Notes: generated from the letters alone by a model not told the origin. A DNA stretch of 64,000 bases from Brevundimonas naejangsanensis (GCF_000635915.2 NZ_CP015614.1:479501-543500); one strand, 5' to 3'; counted from the first letter of the stretch, positions 15,303-25,146 are shown. Program-made: numbers and translations.

Positions 15303-17768
15303 ATGTTACGCAAGGTTCTGCTGGCGAGCGTCGCCGGTCTGGTGATGCTCGGGGCGTCGGCTCAGGCGACAGCGCAGTCTGCGCCCGCGACGGCGGCGGC
15401 CACGTCGGCCTGGCAGGACGGCCTGTTCGGCGTGCGGCTGGACCGGGAGAAGGGGCGGGTTCTGGCGCGTCTGTCGCCACCGGACGCCGAGGGCGTGATC
15501 GGCCGCTACCTGTATCAGCCGGGCCTGTCGGCAGGGCTGGGCATGGATAACGCCGGGCTGGACCGATCCGGTCTGGGCCAGACGCAGATCGTAGCCTTTC
15601 ACAAGGTCGGCGGCCGGGTGTTCGCCCGGTTCGAGAATCACCGCTTCCGCGCCTTTGACGCCAGCGACGACGAACAGAGGGCGGTCGCCGCCTCCTTCGC
15701 CCCCTCGACCGTCTGGGCGACGGATGTGATCGAGACGGGCGCCGACGGCTCGGTGGTCGTCGATCTGTCGGGCTTCCTGACGCGCGATGCGGTCAATATC
15801 GCCGGGCGGCTGAAGCGAGCCAACCTCGGTTCGTTCAAGGCGGCGCAGGATCTGGGGCATCTGGCGCTGGAACAGACCCTGGTCTTCCCCGACAACGTCG
15901 AACTTCAGACCGTCCAGACCTTCACCAGCGACGAGCCGGGCGGCGAGCTGTCGCGCATCGCGCCGGATTCGCGCGCGGTGACCCTGACGGTCCAGCACTC
16001 CTTCATCCGTCTGCCGGACGACGGTTTCCAGCCTGTGCCGCACGATCCGCGCGGCGGCAGCGTCGGCCAGGCGATGGCCGTCGACTTCGCCGCGCCTCTG
16101 GACCAGCCGGTGATGAAGCGGATGGCGCGCCGCTTCCGGCTGGAGAAGACCGATCCCTCGGCCGCCCGTTCGCCGGTCAAGAAGCCGATCGTCTTCTACG
16201 TCGACCGGGCCGCGCCGGTCGCCATCCGCGAAGCCCTGATCGAGGGCGGCAACTGGTGGGCGCAAGCCTTTGAAGAGGCGGGATATCAGAACGCCTTCCG
16301 GGTCGAGGTGCTGCCTGAAGGGGCGCATCCGATGGACGCCCGCTACAGCATCATCGCCTGGGTCCACCGCGAGACGCGCGGCTGGTCGACCGGCAGCACG
16401 GTCAGCGATCCGCGCACCGGCGAGATCGTGCGCGGCGTGGTGCAACTGGGCTCGCTGCGCGACCGTCAGGACAAGATGATCATCGAGGGGCTGGTCGGCG
16501 CCGCGCGCGCCGGGACGGGCGCCGAGGACGATCCGGACCGTCTGGCCTATCACCGCCTGCGTCACCTGTCGGCGCACGAAATCGGCCATTCGATCGGCCT
16601 GGCTCACAACTTCGCCGCCTCCAGGTATGAGGGCCGCGCTTCGGTGATGGACTATCCCGCGCCCTGGGTGATCGCCGACGGCGACCGGCTGGATTTCAGC
16701 CAGGCCTATACGACCGGCGTCGGCGCCTGGGACCGCTACGCCATCGACTGGCTGTATGGCGACACGCCGGGGCAGGACCCGCAGGCGCGCCGTCTGGCCT
16801 TGGCGGCTGAGGCGCAAGGAAAGGGCTATCGCTTCGTCGGCGACAGCGACACCCGCCCGCTGGGCAGCCTTCAGCCCTATGGCGCCATGTGGGACAACGG
16901 CGAAGACCCGGTGGCCGAGTTCGCCAACACCCTGGCGGTGCGCCGCATCGCCCTGTCGCGCTTTGGTCTGGGCAACCTGCCGGCCGGAGCCCCGGCGGCG
17001 GACCTGCGCCGGGTCATCGTGCCGATCTATCTGTATCACCGCTATCAGACCACGGCGGTCGGGCGTCAGATCGGCGGCGTGGACTACAGCTACGCCGTCA
17101 GCGGCGCCGGGCATGAGCGGGCCGAGGTCGTGCCCGCCGACAAGCAGCGCGCGGCGCTGGAGGCCCTGATGCAGGCGCTGTCTCCGGCCGAGTTGGACCT
17201 CAGGGACGACCTGATCGACCTGCTGTCCTCGGTCCAGTCGGGCAATCCGGATCGCCAGACCCAGATCGAGCTGTTCGAAGGCAAGACCGACGCCGTGTTC
17301 GACCCGTCCTCGGCGGCGGCTGCGGCGACCGAGGTGGTGTTCGAGACCCTGTTGGCGCCCGAGCGGCTGAACCGCCTCATCGAACAGCAGCGCCGCGATC
17401 CGGGCCAACTGGGCCTGGTCGAGACGTTGGATCGGGTGGCGCTGGCCGTCGGTCCGGGCGCCGTCCTCAGCCCGCGACAGGCCGAGCTGCGCCGCGTCGC
17501 CCGCGCCCGCTACGCCGCCCATCTGTCGGCCCTGATGCAGGGCAAGGACCTGTCTTCGACCGCCCAGGGCGTGGTGCGCGACAGCGCCCGCCGCTTCGGC
17601 GAACAGTTGAAACGCTGCCGTGGCGATCGGCTGGAGACGGCGCAGTGCGCCTATCTGGCCGACGCCCTGATAGGACCGGTCGAGGGGCTGAAGGCGCTCA
17701 GCGCGACCCTTCCGGTTGCGCAGCCGGTTCCGCCGGGCGCGCCGATCGGCGGCGGCGAGTGGCATTGA
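15303..17768 (+). CDS. Exported zinc-dependent metalloprotease, metzincin type (DUF5117/DUF4953-like)
   Basis: An 821-residue secreted protein. The signal peptide MLRKVLLASVAGLVMLGASA precedes ATAQ-SAP. A long N-terminal beta-rich domain includes EQTLVFPDNVELQTVQTFTS and SFIRLPDDGFQPVPHDPR. The catalytic site is HEIGHSIGLAHN, the metzincin HExxHxxGxxH, with SVMDYPAPW downstream as the Met-turn. A C-terminal helical region follows. The motif order fits the DUF5117/DUF4953 metalloprotease family. GGAGGGGGAAG upstream supports the ATG at 15303. The next gene, a DUF885 zinc hydrolase, begins 54 bases later on the same strand, so the two are probably co-transcribed and act in the periplasm. Confidence 0.92.
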   Translation: MLRKVLLASVAGLVMLGASAQATAQSAPATAAATSAWQDGLFGVRLDREKGRVLARLSPPDAEGVIGRYLYQPGLSAGLGMDNAGLDRSGLGQTQIVAFHKVGGRVFARFENHRFRAFDASDDEQRAVAASFAPSTVWATDVIETGADGSVVVDLSGFLTRDAVNIAGRLKRANLGSFKAAQDLGHLALEQTLVFPDNVELQTVQTFTSDEPGGELSRIAPDSRAVTLTVQHSFIRLPDDGFQPVPHDPRGGSVGQAMAVDFAAPLDQPVMKRMARRFRLEKTDPSAARSPVKKPIVFYVDRAAPVAIREALIEGGNWWAQAFEEAGYQNAFRVEVLPEGAHPMDARYSIIAWVHRETRGWSTGSTVSDPRTGEIVRGVVQLGSLRDRQDKMIIEGLVGAARAGTGAEDDPDRLAYHRLRHLSAHEIGHSIGLAHNFAASRYEGRASVMDYPAPWVIADGDRLDFSQAYTTGVGAWDRYAIDWLYGDTPGQDPQARRLALAAEAQGKGYRFVGDSDTRPLGSLQPYGAMWDNGEDPVAEFANTLAVRRIALSRFGLGNLPAGAPAADLRRVIVPIYLYHRYQTTAVGRQIGGVDYSYAVSGAGHERAEVVPADKQRAALEALMQALSPAELDLRDDLIDLLSSVQSGNPDRQTQIELFEGKTDAVFDPSSAAAAATEVVFETLLAPERLNRLIEQQRRDPGQLGLVETLDRVALAVGPGAVLSPRQAELRRVARARYAAHLSALMQGKDLSSTAQGVVRDSARRFGEQLKRCRGDRLETAQCAYLADALIGPVEGLKALSATLPVAQPVPPGAPIGGGEWH

Positions 17769-17821
17769 CGCAGGCCCAGGCTTCGGCCGACGCCCGTGCT
17801 GGTAAGAATAGGAACAGTATC

Positions 17822-19618
17822 ATGAGAACCCTGCTGCTGACGGCCTGCGCCGTTTCGTCCCTTCTGGTCGCGTCGGACCCGGCCGCAGCGTTGGCCGCCG
17901 AGGCGTCTCCGTCCGCCGCGCAGATGCAGCAGGCCGGAGCGCGGCTGAAGGCGCTCTATGAGGCGGAAACGGAAACCAGCATGGCCCGCACCGGCCGGGT
18001 CAAAGGCGCTGACGGCGAGTATGGCCCAGCGGATCGTCTGGCCGACGTCAGCCCGGCGGCCCAGCAGCAGCGCCTGACCTATGTGCGCGAGCTGTTGCAG
18101 CAACTGGACGGCATTACGCTGGACGAACTGTCGGCGGAGGACCGCATCAACGCCGCCGTCTTCCGCACCAATCTGGAGCATGCCCTGATCGACGGTCAGG
18201 CTCGCCAGTGGGAGATGCCGTTCAACAGCGACAGCTCTTTCTGGACCTACCTGGACCAGTCGCGCAGCCTGCGGACCGCCGAGGACTACAGCGCCTTTAT
18301 CTCGCGGATGCGCGACATCCCGCGCTATTTCGACCAGCAGAAGGCCAATATGCGCGACGGCCTGGCGCGCGGTTTCAGCGTGCCGCGCGTGACGCTGGAA
18401 GGCCGCGAGGCCTCCATCACCAACTTCATCACCGACACGGCCGAGGCCAACGCCTTCTACGCGGCCTTCCGCCAGATGCCCTCGACCGTATCGGCGTCCG
18501 ACCAGGCGCGCCTGCGCGCCGAGGCCGCGACAGTCATCAATGAGGCGGTGATCCCGGCCTATCGGTCGCTGCTGGACTTCTATCTGAACGAGTATCAGCC
18601 GCGCGCCCGCACCACCTTGGCGGCCCGCGACATGCCCGACGGCGTCGCCTTCTACGAGTCCCAGGTCCGCAAATACACGACGCTGGAACTGAGCGGCGAG
18701 GAGATTCACCAGATCGGCCTGTCCGAAGTCGCCCGCATCCAGGCCGAGATGCGCCAGACGATGGCCGACGCGGGCTTCACCGGCTCGTTCGACGAGTTCC
18801 TGCATTTCCTGCGCACCGACCCGCAGTTCTACGCCAAGACGCCGGACGAACTGATGATGGTGTCGGCCTGGGTCGCGGTGCGGGCCGATGGCGAGATCGG
18901 CAAGCTGATCGGCAAGCTGCCGCGTCGTCGCTACACCATCATTCAGGTGCCTGAGGCGCTGGCCCCCTTCTACACGGCGGGGCGCGGCGGGCTGGAAGCC
19001 TGCCAGATGAACACCCACAACCTGCCTAGCCGGCCGCTGTACAACATCCCGGCCCTGACCCTGCATGAGTGCGCGCCGGGCCACAGCTTCCAGATGGCGC
19101 TGGCCGAGGAACAGGACGCAGGGCCGACCTTCCGTCGCCACACCTACTTCTCGGGCTATGGCGAGGGCTGGGGCCTCTATACGGAATGGCTGGGCGTCGA
19201 GATGGGCATCTATCGCACGCCCTATGAGAACTTCGGCCGCCTCAGCTACGAGATGTGGCGCGCGGCGCGTCTGGTGATCGACACCGGCGTGCACCTGAAG
19301 GGCTGGTCGCGCGAACAGGCCATCGACTATCTGGCGGGCCATACCGCCCTGTCGCGCCACGAGGTCGAGACCGAGGTGGACCGCTACATCAGCTGGCCCG
19401 GTCAGGCCTTGTCCTACAAGCTGGGCGAGCTGACCATCCGCCGTCTGCGCGGCGAGGCCGAGGCCGCTCTGGGCGAGCGTTTCGATCCGCGCCCGTTCCA
19501 TGACGAAATCCTGGCTTTGGGCTCGGTGCCGCTGAACACGCTGGAGGAGCATATGCGCGCCTTCATCGCGCGCGGCGGCAAACCCGCTGAGACGGCCAAG
19601 GCGGTCGCCGCTCAATAA
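17822..19618 (+). CDS. DUF885 family putative zinc hydrolase, exported
   Basis: A 598-residue protein with signal peptide MRTLLLTACAVSSLLVASDP. The family signature HECAPGHSFQ (HExxPGH-like zinc site) sits near residue 415, with a downstream Glu in GYGEGWGLYTEWLG and the conserved FNSDSSFWTYL and ALSYKLGELTIRRLR segments. DUF885 proteins resemble M3-like metallopeptidases; the substrate is unknown. The ATG at 17822 heads the signal peptide; a frame extending to 17645 is a shadow of the preceding protease end. Its position after another zinc protease suggests a peptide-scavenging pair. Confidence 0.92.
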   Translation: MRTLLLTACAVSSLLVASDPAAALAAEASPSAAQMQQAGARLKALYEAETETSMARTGRVKGADGEYGPADRLADVSPAAQQQRLTYVRELLQQLDGITLDELSAEDRINAAVFRTNLEHALIDGQARQWEMPFNSDSSFWTYLDQSRSLRTAEDYSAFISRMRDIPRYFDQQKANMRDGLARGFSVPRVTLEGREASITNFITDTAEANAFYAAFRQMPSTVSASDQARLRAEAATVINEAVIPAYRSLLDFYLNEYQPRARTTLAARDMPDGVAFYESQVRKYTTLELSGEEIHQIGLSEVARIQAEMRQTMADAGFTGSFDEFLHFLRTDPQFYAKTPDELMMVSAWVAVRADGEIGKLIGKLPRRRYTIIQVPEALAPFYTAGRGGLEACQMNTHNLPSRPLYNIPALTLHECAPGHSFQMALAEEQDAGPTFRRHTYFSGYGEGWGLYTEWLGVEMGIYRTPYENFGRLSYEMWRAARLVIDTGVHLKGWSREQAIDYLAGHTALSRHEVETEVDRYISWPGQALSYKLGELTIRRLRGEAEAALGERFDPRPFHDEILALGSVPLNTLEEHMRAFIARGGKPAETAKAVAAQ

Positions 19619-19644
19619 ATACGGGCGACAGCCGAAAGAAGGCG

Positions 19645-19672
19645 AGGGCGCGTCAGGGCTTGGACGCGCCCT
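19645..19672. terminator. Bidirectional hairpin between convergent genes
   Basis: Perfect 10-bp stem AGGGCGCGTC / GACGCGCCCT with an 8-base loop. It spans the stop of the minus-strand YdeI-like gene and lies 26 bases after the DUF885 stop. There is no long T run, so strength is uncertain. Confidence 0.6.
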
Positions 19673-19973
19673 TCGTCTTCTGGTCGATCAGAACGGCCTT
19701 TTGCCATCGGCTGGGCGCCTTGTCGGTGCGATGGATGCAGCCCGCCCAGCAGCAGGGACGGCGCTTGCCCTCCCGCAGTTCCTCTACGGTCCGCCGGATG
19801 CGTCGCTGGCGCGTGGCAGGTTGTTTGGCGTCATCGACCCAGCAGATGAACTCGTTACGGCCCAGCGGGGTCAGGTTTCGCCACAGGTCGAAAATCTCGT
19901 CGTCTGCTTTCAGGGCGTTCTGAAGGTCGGCGGCCGCCTGATGCACGGTTCCCTGCGGAAAACCGTCTGGCAT
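19653..19973 (-). CDS. YdeI/OmpD-associated family protein
   Basis: A 106-residue protein with the signature NLTPLGRNEFICWVDDAKQP and TRQRRIRRTVEELREGKRRP, the C-terminal helical region of the YdeI/OmpD-associated (bacteriocin-protection) family. It is shorter than two-domain members and seems to hold only this region plus a short N-terminus. AGGAGG lies 5 bases upstream of the ATG at 19973 and fixes the start. It contains the pair PCCWAGC, three Cys within six residues, which could bind metal. It converges with the DUF885 gene. Function is unknown. Confidence 0.78.
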   Translation of the reverse strand: MPDGFPQGTVHQAAADLQNALKADDEIFDLWRNLTPLGRNEFICWVDDAKQPATRQRRIRRTVEELREGKRRPCCWAGCIHRTDKAPSRWQKAVLIDQKTKGASKP

Positions 19974-20072
19974 GGGCGCCTCCTGGAACTCGCGACCGAT
20001 GTGTCGGCCTCTCTAGAATATAAGCGGCAACCCGATCGCGACCGCAAGATCGGGTCGCGCGCCGGACGAGAC

Positions 20073-22133
20073 TTAAGCCTTCGCAGTGGTGAGGGGCAGC
20101 GCCAGCTCCACCGCCAGTCCCGGCTGATTGTCGTCCAGTCGAAGCTCGCCGCCATGGGCCCGCGCGACGGCCGCCACCATGGCCAGACCCAGACCTGCCC
20201 CGGACGTATGGTCGCTCGCGCCCTGATCCAGGCGATAGAAGCGGCGCAGGACCTTGTCGCGCTCGGTTTCCGGCACGCCGGGGCCGTGGTCGGCGATGCG
20301 GATGATCGCCCGGCCGCCCTCGCTGGTCGTGGATACCTCGATCTGCCCGCCGCCGTGGAAGACGGCGTTCTCGATCAGATTGGCCAGCGCCTGTTGCAGC
20401 AGGGCAGGGTCGGCCTCGATCGTTCCTGTTGGGGCCAAGGCGATGATCAGGCGCCCGCCCGCCTCTTCGACGAAGGGGCTGTAGATGTCTGCCACCGTGG
20501 CGGCCAGGGCGGCGAGATCCAGCCGTTCGGTCTGCAAGGCGGCGTCGTCGCTCTCGATCCGCGCCAGGGTCAGCAAGGCCTCGAACAGGGCGCTGACCTG
20601 GTCCGTTTCTTCAAGCGCGCGCTCGACAGCGGCTTCGCGCGCCTTGGCGTCATCCAGATTGGCGGCCAGGTCCTCCAGCCGGTGGCGAACCCGGCTCAGC
20701 GGCGCGCGCAGTTCGTGGGCCACGCCCTCGGACAGGGTCTTCAGCGTCGTCAGCGCCGCCTCCTGCCGGTCCAGCATTCGGTTGAGATTGGCCGACAGCT
20801 CATTGAACTCCCGCCCCAGGCCGACGGCGGGCAGGCGGGCCGAATCCTGACCGGCGATGATGCGGCCGACTGCCTGATTGACGTCTTCCAGCCGCCGCAG
20901 GAACAGCCGGCCGGCGAACCAGCCTCCGGCCAGGGCGAGCAGGATCAGCACGATCCCGCTCATCAGGGCATAGCGGCGGATGCCGCCGCGCAGTTCGTCC
21001 AGGTGCTGGATGTCGCGTCCGACCGCCAGCAGGCCGCCGTCGGACGCCCGCGCGCTCAGCGTCAGCATGTTCGGCGTCTGGTCGGGCCAGCGGGCGGGGC
21101 GCGCCTTGTTCGGCAGGTTGCGACGGAAGCCGGTCTCATTGACCGCCAGCCGCGTCAGACCGTTGGAGAAGGTGCGGCCGTCCGGCGCCTCGACCAACAG
21201 CAGATAGCGCCGGGCGTCGCGGTTGCGGGCCTCGGCGTTCAGCTCCTGCACCAGTTGGGCCGTGCCGTGCCGGTTGGCGTCGGCGCGCATGACGTCCATC
21301 TGGTGGTTCAGCCCGTCGCGGACCTCGGCCTCGGCGAAGCGCATCAGGCCGTAGTCCACCCCCGCGATCATCACCGCCGCGCCCAGGCCGAACAGGACCG
21401 AGAAGGCGGCGGCGTAGCGCAGGCTGGCCGTGGACCAGACGGAGGGGCGCTTCGGCTCAGTCGGGGGCCTTGAGGACATAGCCCACCCCCGAATGGTGTG
21501 GATCAACTCCTGATCGAAGCCACGATCGACCTTGGCGCGCAGGCGGCTGATGTGGGCGTCGATCAGATTGGCGCGCGGGTCGAAGTGGAAGCCCCACAGG
21601 CTTTCCAGCAGCATGGTGCGCGTTACGGCGTGACCGGCGTTGCGAGCCAGCCGCTCCAGCAGTTTGAACTCATGCGGGGTCAGGTCCAGCATCCGGCCTG
21701 CGCGGGTCGCCCGGTGGGCGGCCACGTCGACCTCAAGATCCGCCACGCGATGCCGCGTCGATGTCTCGGCCAGCGGCGGACGGCGCACCAGGGCCTGAAG
21801 CCGTGCGCTCAGCTCGCTGAAGGCGAAGGGCTTGACCAGATAGTCGTCGGCGCCCGCGTTCAACCCCGCCACCCGATCATCCACCGAACCCAGCGCCGTC
21901 AGCATCAGCACCGGCGTCTTCAGCCCGCCTGCGCGCATGGCCTGAACGGCCTCCAGGCCCGGCAGGCCAGGCATCATGCGATCCACGACAAGGGCGTCGT
22001 ACTGGCCCTCCATCGCCATGTGCAGGCCCGTCTCGCCGTCGCCGGCTTCATCGACGGTGTGCCCTTGCTGGCGCAACCCTTCGGCCACGAAGGCGCGGGT
22101 TCGGGCATCATCGTCAATGACTAGCATTCGCAT
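20073..22133 (-). CDS. Two-component system: OmpR-type response regulator and sensor kinase read as one fused ORF
   Basis: The 686-residue frame contains two complete proteins. Residues 1-216 are an OmpR-family regulator: EDD-like DDD, Asp51 in VVDRMMPGLPG, KPFAFSEL, winged helix LTPHEFKLLERL and IDAHISRLRAK. From Met219 (base 21479) a typical kinase follows: TM1 YAAAFSVLFGLGAAVMIAGV, periplasmic part, TM2 SGIVLILLALAGGWFAGRLF, HAMP, H-box SEGVAHELRAPLSRV, N-box NLIENAVFHGG, IADHGPGV and SGAGLGLAMV. The junction IHTIRG-WAMSS replaces the usual IRGVGYVLKAPD end, which exists one frame away. One extra G would restore two overlapping genes. It is divergent from the siderophore operon, so a link to iron or envelope sensing is possible. 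Confidence 0.88.
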   Translation of the reverse strand: MRMLVIDDDARTRAFVAEGLRQQGHTVDEAGDGETGLHMAMEGQYDALVVDRMMPGLPGLEAVQAMRAGGLKTPVLMLTALGSVDDRVAGLNAGADDYLVKPFAFSELSARLQALVRRPPLAETSTRHRVADLEVDVAAHRATRAGRMLDLTPHEFKLLERLARNAGHAVTRTMLLESLWGFHFDPRANLIDAHISRLRAKVDRGFDQELIHTIRGWAMSSRPPTEPKRPSVWSTASLRYAAAFSVLFGLGAAVMIAGVDYGLMRFAEAEVRDGLNHQMDVMRADANRHGTAQLVQELNAEARNRDARRYLLLVEAPDGRTFSNGLTRLAVNETGFRRNLPNKARPARWPDQTPNMLTLSARASDGGLLAVGRDIQHLDELRGGIRRYALMSGIVLILLALAGGWFAGRLFLRRLEDVNQAVGRIIAGQDSARLPAVGLGREFNELSANLNRMLDRQEAALTTLKTLSEGVAHELRAPLSRVRHRLEDLAANLDDAKAREAAVERALEETDQVSALFEALLTLARIESDDAALQTERLDLAALAATVADIYSPFVEEAGGRLIIALAPTGTIEADPALLQQALANLIENAVFHGGGQIEVSTTSEGGRAIIRIADHGPGVPETERDKVLRRFYRLDQGASDHTSGAGLGLAMVAAVARAHGGELRLDDNQPGLAVELALPLTTAKA
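21486..21490 (-). other. Putative frameshift site: G5 tract joining regulator and kinase frames
   Basis: On the coding strand the tract reads CGGGGGTGGGCTATG. With six Gs instead of five the regulator would read IRGVGYVLKAPD and stop at 21457, while the kinase would keep its own ATG at 21479, overlapping by 23 bases. Sequencing error in a homopolymer, a real mutation, or slippage are the alternatives. Confidence 0.75.
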
Positions 22134-22230
22134 GAGCGCCCTTCTAAACCTCTGCGGCGAAACGACCAGACCGGCTTGGAATTAATCTGGCCGCAAGACA
22201 ACGCGAAGGTTGCTCCGCTATAGGCCGATT

Positions 22231-22249
22231 GTTGCGAATGATATGCAAC
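22231..22249. promoter_or_regulatory. Fur-box-like palindrome upstream of entC
   Basis: GTTGC-GAATGATAT-GCAAC, with TTGCGAATGATATGCAA as the core, ends 24 bases before the entC ATG. It is an AT-rich 7-1-7-type palindrome like those bound by Fur. Repression of the operon by iron is inferred from the site and the operon's role. Confidence 0.62.
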
Positions 22250-22273
22250 AGCTTGAGTGCAGCAGGGATCAGC

Positions 22274-23521
22274 ATGGAGTCGAGAGTAGCGGAGTTTTGG
22301 GGCGCGCCCGATCTGTCGGTTCAGATCGGCGGCGGCGCATCCGAACGGCAAGAGGCCGCCGCTCCCAAGGACGACATGGACTGGGCCTTTGGACTGAGCA
22401 CGCCCGAGCTTCGCCTTTTCACCACCGGTCTGAAGCAGCGCCTGACGCCGGGGCCGGCGGCGACGCTGGGGGCGCGCGTGCGCGGCTTCTTCGCTGATCT
22501 GCCCGTCGCGCCGGAAACCGATGAGCCGTCGCCGCGCCTGCTGGTCGGCGCGCTTCCGTTCGACCGCCGCGCCGACGACTGCCTGTTCCTGCCCGAGCGC
22601 GCCGCCAACCGTATCTGGGATATGCGCTCGAGCGCGCCGCGCCCCTCGATCCGCGCCCTGACGCCCGAGCCGTCGCGCGCGGCCTATGAGGCGGCGGTGA
22701 CGCAGGCGCTTGCCGCCATGCGCGCTTCTCACGGCGGCGCCGAACCGATCAATAAGGTGGTGCTGTCGCGCAGCCTGAAGGTTCAGGGCGACGGCGCGAT
22801 CGACCCCTTCGCCCTGTGGCGCGACCTGAAGGCCGACCCGACCGCCGCGCGCTTCCTGACGCCGCTGGGCAAGGGAGCCGGGGGGGCGATGCGCCGTCTG
22901 GTCGGCGCCACGCCGGAACTGTTGGTTTCCAAGCGTGGGCCCGCAGTCTTCTCTCACCCCCTGGCCGGGTCGGCGCGTCGCAGCGTCGACGTGGTGCAGG
23001 ACGAGGCGGCGGCACAGAGCCTTTTGGCTTCGGACAAGGACCGCCGCGAACACGCCCTTGTGGTCGAGGCCATCATGGACCTGTTGGCGCCATACTGCAG
23101 CGACCTGCGCGCGCCGCCCGGACCGGCGCTGGTCTCGACGCGGACCATGTGGCACCTGGGCACCCGCATCGAGGGGCGGCTGCATCGTCCCGATGAAACC
23201 TCGGCCGCCGAACTGGCCGCCCTGCTGCATCCGACGCCCGCCGTCTGCGGCTCGCCGCGCGACCGCGCGGCTGAGAGGATCCACGCGCTTGAAGGCTATG
23301 ACCGGGGCTTCTATGCCGGGGCCGTGGGCTGGACCAACGCCTTTGGCGATGGGGCGTGGTACGTCTCGTTGCGCTGCGCCGAGACGTGCGGCGATCAGGC
23401 GCGTCTCTATGCCGGGGCGGGCATTGTGGAAGGCTCCGACCCCGCCGCCGAGGCGGACGAGACGTCGGGTAAGTTCCAGGCCGTTCTGCGCGCCCTGGGC
23501 GTGGATGAGGCGAGCGTATGA
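22274..23521 (+). CDS. entC: Isochorismate synthase
   Basis: A 415-residue chorismate-utilising enzyme from the ATG at 22274. Motifs seen are [75 protein letters not shown] and GFYAGAVGW, matching EntC/DhbC. It converts chorismate to isochorismate, the first step to 2,3-dihydroxybenzoate. An in-frame ATG at 22229 would place the Fur-like box inside the gene and is disfavoured; the Shine-Dalgarno for 22274 (AGCAGGGA) is weak. The stop overlaps the entE ATG by 4 bases. It is the first gene of the six-gene operon. Confidence 0.95.
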   Translation: MESRVAEFWGAPDLSVQIGGGASERQEAAAPKDDMDWAFGLSTPELRLFTTGLKQRLTPGPAATLGARVRGFFADLPVAPETDEPSPRLLVGALPFDRRADDCLFLPERAANRIWDMRSSAPRPSIRALTPEPSRAAYEAAVTQALAAMRASHGGAEPINKVVLSRSLKVQGDGAIDPFALWRDLKADPTAARFLTPLGKGAGGAMRRLVGATPELLVSKRGPAVFSHPLAGSARRSVDVVQDEAAAQSLLASDKDRREHALVVEAIMDLLAPYCSDLRAPPGPALVSTRTMWHLGTRIEGRLHRPDETSAAELAALLHPTPAVCGSPRDRAAERIHALEGYDRGFYAGAVGWTNAFGDGAWYVSLRCAETCGDQARLYAGAGIVEGSDPAAEADETSGKFQAVLRALGVDEASV

Positions 23522-25146
23522 TTCCCCTGCAACAGATCTGGCCGGACGACATGGCGGCGCGTTATCGGGCCAAGGGCTATTGGCGCGGCGAGACCTTCTC
23601 CCAACTGCTGCGCAGCCGCGCCGAGGTGCAGGGCGACGCCGTCGCCGTGGTCGGCATGGACCAGCGCTGGACCTATGGCGAACTGCTGGAAAAGGCCGAG
23701 ACGGCCGCCGCCGGTTTCCTGGCGCTGGGGCTGAAGCCCGGCGACCGGGTGGTGGTGCAGCTTCCCAACCTGCCTGAGTTCCTCAGCGTGATCTTCGGCC
23801 TGTTCCGGGCCAAGCTGATCCCCGTCTATGCGCTGCCCGCGCACCGTTCGACCGAGATTGTCCACTTCCTGCGTCGGGCCGAGGCCTCGGCCTATGTCGT
23901 GGCCGACCGACACGAGGGGTTCGACTACCGGGTCCTGGCCCGCGCCGTTCAGGCCGAGGTTCCCGAACTGCGCCATGTGGTCGTGGTGGGCGAGGCGGAG
24001 GAGTTCGCATCCTTCGAAGCCTTCCGCGCCCATCCGGCGTCTCTGCCGACCGAGGACGCCGATCCGTCCGATGTGGCCTTCCTGCAGATTTCGGGCGGCT
24101 CGACCGGCCTGTCCAAGCTGATCCCGCGCACCCACGACGACTATCTGTACAGCGTGCGCGAAAGCGCGGTGATCTCGAAACTGAGCGCGTCCAGCGTCTA
24201 TCTGACGGCCCTGCCGGCGGCGCATAACTTCCCGATGAGCTCGCCGGGTTATCTGGGCGCCCTCTATGTCGGGGCGACGGTGGTGATGTCGCCGTCGCCG
24301 TCGCCGGACGCCTGCTTCCCCCTGATCGAGCGCGAAGGGGTGACGATCACTGGCCTGGTCCCGCCGCTGGCCTTGCTGTGGATGCAGGCGGCGCGGCGAA
24401 AGACCCACGACATCTCCAGTCTTGAGGTGCTGTTGGTCGGCGGCGCAAAGTTCCTGCCAGAGGCGGCGCGGCGCGTGCGCGCCGAACTGGGCTGCACCCT
24501 GCAGCAGGTGTTCGGCATGGCCGAGGGTCTGGTCAACTACACCCGGCTGGATGACCCCGAGAGCCTGATCGTCGAGACGCAGGGGCGACCGATCAGCCCT
24601 GACGACGAAATCCTGATCGTCGACGATGCGGGCGCGCCGGTCGCTGAAGGTCAGCCGGGCAACCTGCTGACGCGCGGCCCCTATACGATCCGCGCCTATC
24701 ACAACGAACCAGCGGCCAATGCGCGGTCCTTCACCGACGACGGCTTCTATCGCACTGGCGACGTGGTGCGCCGCACGCCCGAGGGCTATCTCGTCGTCAT
24801 GGGCCGGGCCACCGACCACATCAACCGCGCGGGCGAGAAGATCTCGGCCGAGGAGGTCGAGGATCACCTGCTGGCCCACCCGGCCGTGTTCGACGCCGCC
24901 GTGGTGTCGGTGCCGGACGACTATCTGGGCGAGCGCATCTGCGCCTTCATCATCCCCAACGGCGCCCCGCCGCGCGGCGTCGAGCTGAAGGCCTGGATGC
25001 GCAAGCGCGACATCGCCGACTTCAAGGTGCCGGACCAGATCGTCTTCGTCGACGACTTCGCCGTGACCGCCGTGGGCAAGGTCAGCCGCCGCGAACTGCG
25101 CGCGGCGCTTCGTCAGCGCATTCTGGAAGAGGAGGGCAAGGCGTGA
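23518..25146 (+). CDS. entE: 2,3-dihydroxybenzoate-AMP ligase
   Basis: A 542-residue stand-alone adenylation enzyme (ANL fold). Motifs in order: [20 protein letters not shown], the P-loop-like [32 protein letters not shown] (aryl-acid-specific A4 region with Asn), [56 protein letters not shown] and [10 protein letters not shown] with the C-terminal catalytic Lys. These match EntE/DhbE. It activates 2,3-dihydroxybenzoate and loads it onto the aryl carrier encoded at 25787. Both gene boundaries overlap neighbours by 4 bases. Confidence 0.96.
   Translation: MIPLQQIWPDDMAARYRAKGYWRGETFSQLLRSRAEVQGDAVAVVGMDQRWTYGELLEKAETAAAGFLALGLKPGDRVVVQLPNLPEFLSVIFGLFRAKLIPVYALPAHRSTEIVHFLRRAEASAYVVADRHEGFDYRVLARAVQAEVPELRHVVVVGEAEEFASFEAFRAHPASLPTEDADPSDVAFLQISGGSTGLSKLIPRTHDDYLYSVRESAVISKLSASSVYLTALPAAHNFPMSSPGYLGALYVGATVVMSPSPSPDACFPLIEREGVTITGLVPPLALLWMQAARRKTHDISSLEVLLVGGAKFLPEAARRVRAELGCTLQQVFGMAEGLVNYTRLDDPESLIVETQGRPISPDDEILIVDDAGAPVAEGQPGNLLTRGPYTIRAYHNEPAANARSFTDDGFYRTGDVVRRTPEGYLVVMGRATDHINRAGEKISAEEVEDHLLAHPAVFDAAVVSVPDDYLGERICAFIIPNGAPPRGVELKAWMRKRDIADFKVPDQIVFVDDFAVTAVGKVSRRELRAALRQRILEEEGKA

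Noticed and set aside
15306..19615. Two long minus-strand frames opposite the metzincin and DUF885 genes
   Set aside because: They mirror the codon structure of the real genes, lack recognisable domains and have no ribosome-binding sites.
20072..20077. Single CTTAAG near the kinase 3' end as a further regulator box
   Set aside because: Only one half-site, inside the end of a gene, with no second CTTAAG at 11-bp spacing.
19701..21473. 590-codon plus-strand frame opposite the histidine kinase
   Set aside because: Shadow of the kinase gene; no domain, while the minus strand has all kinase boxes.
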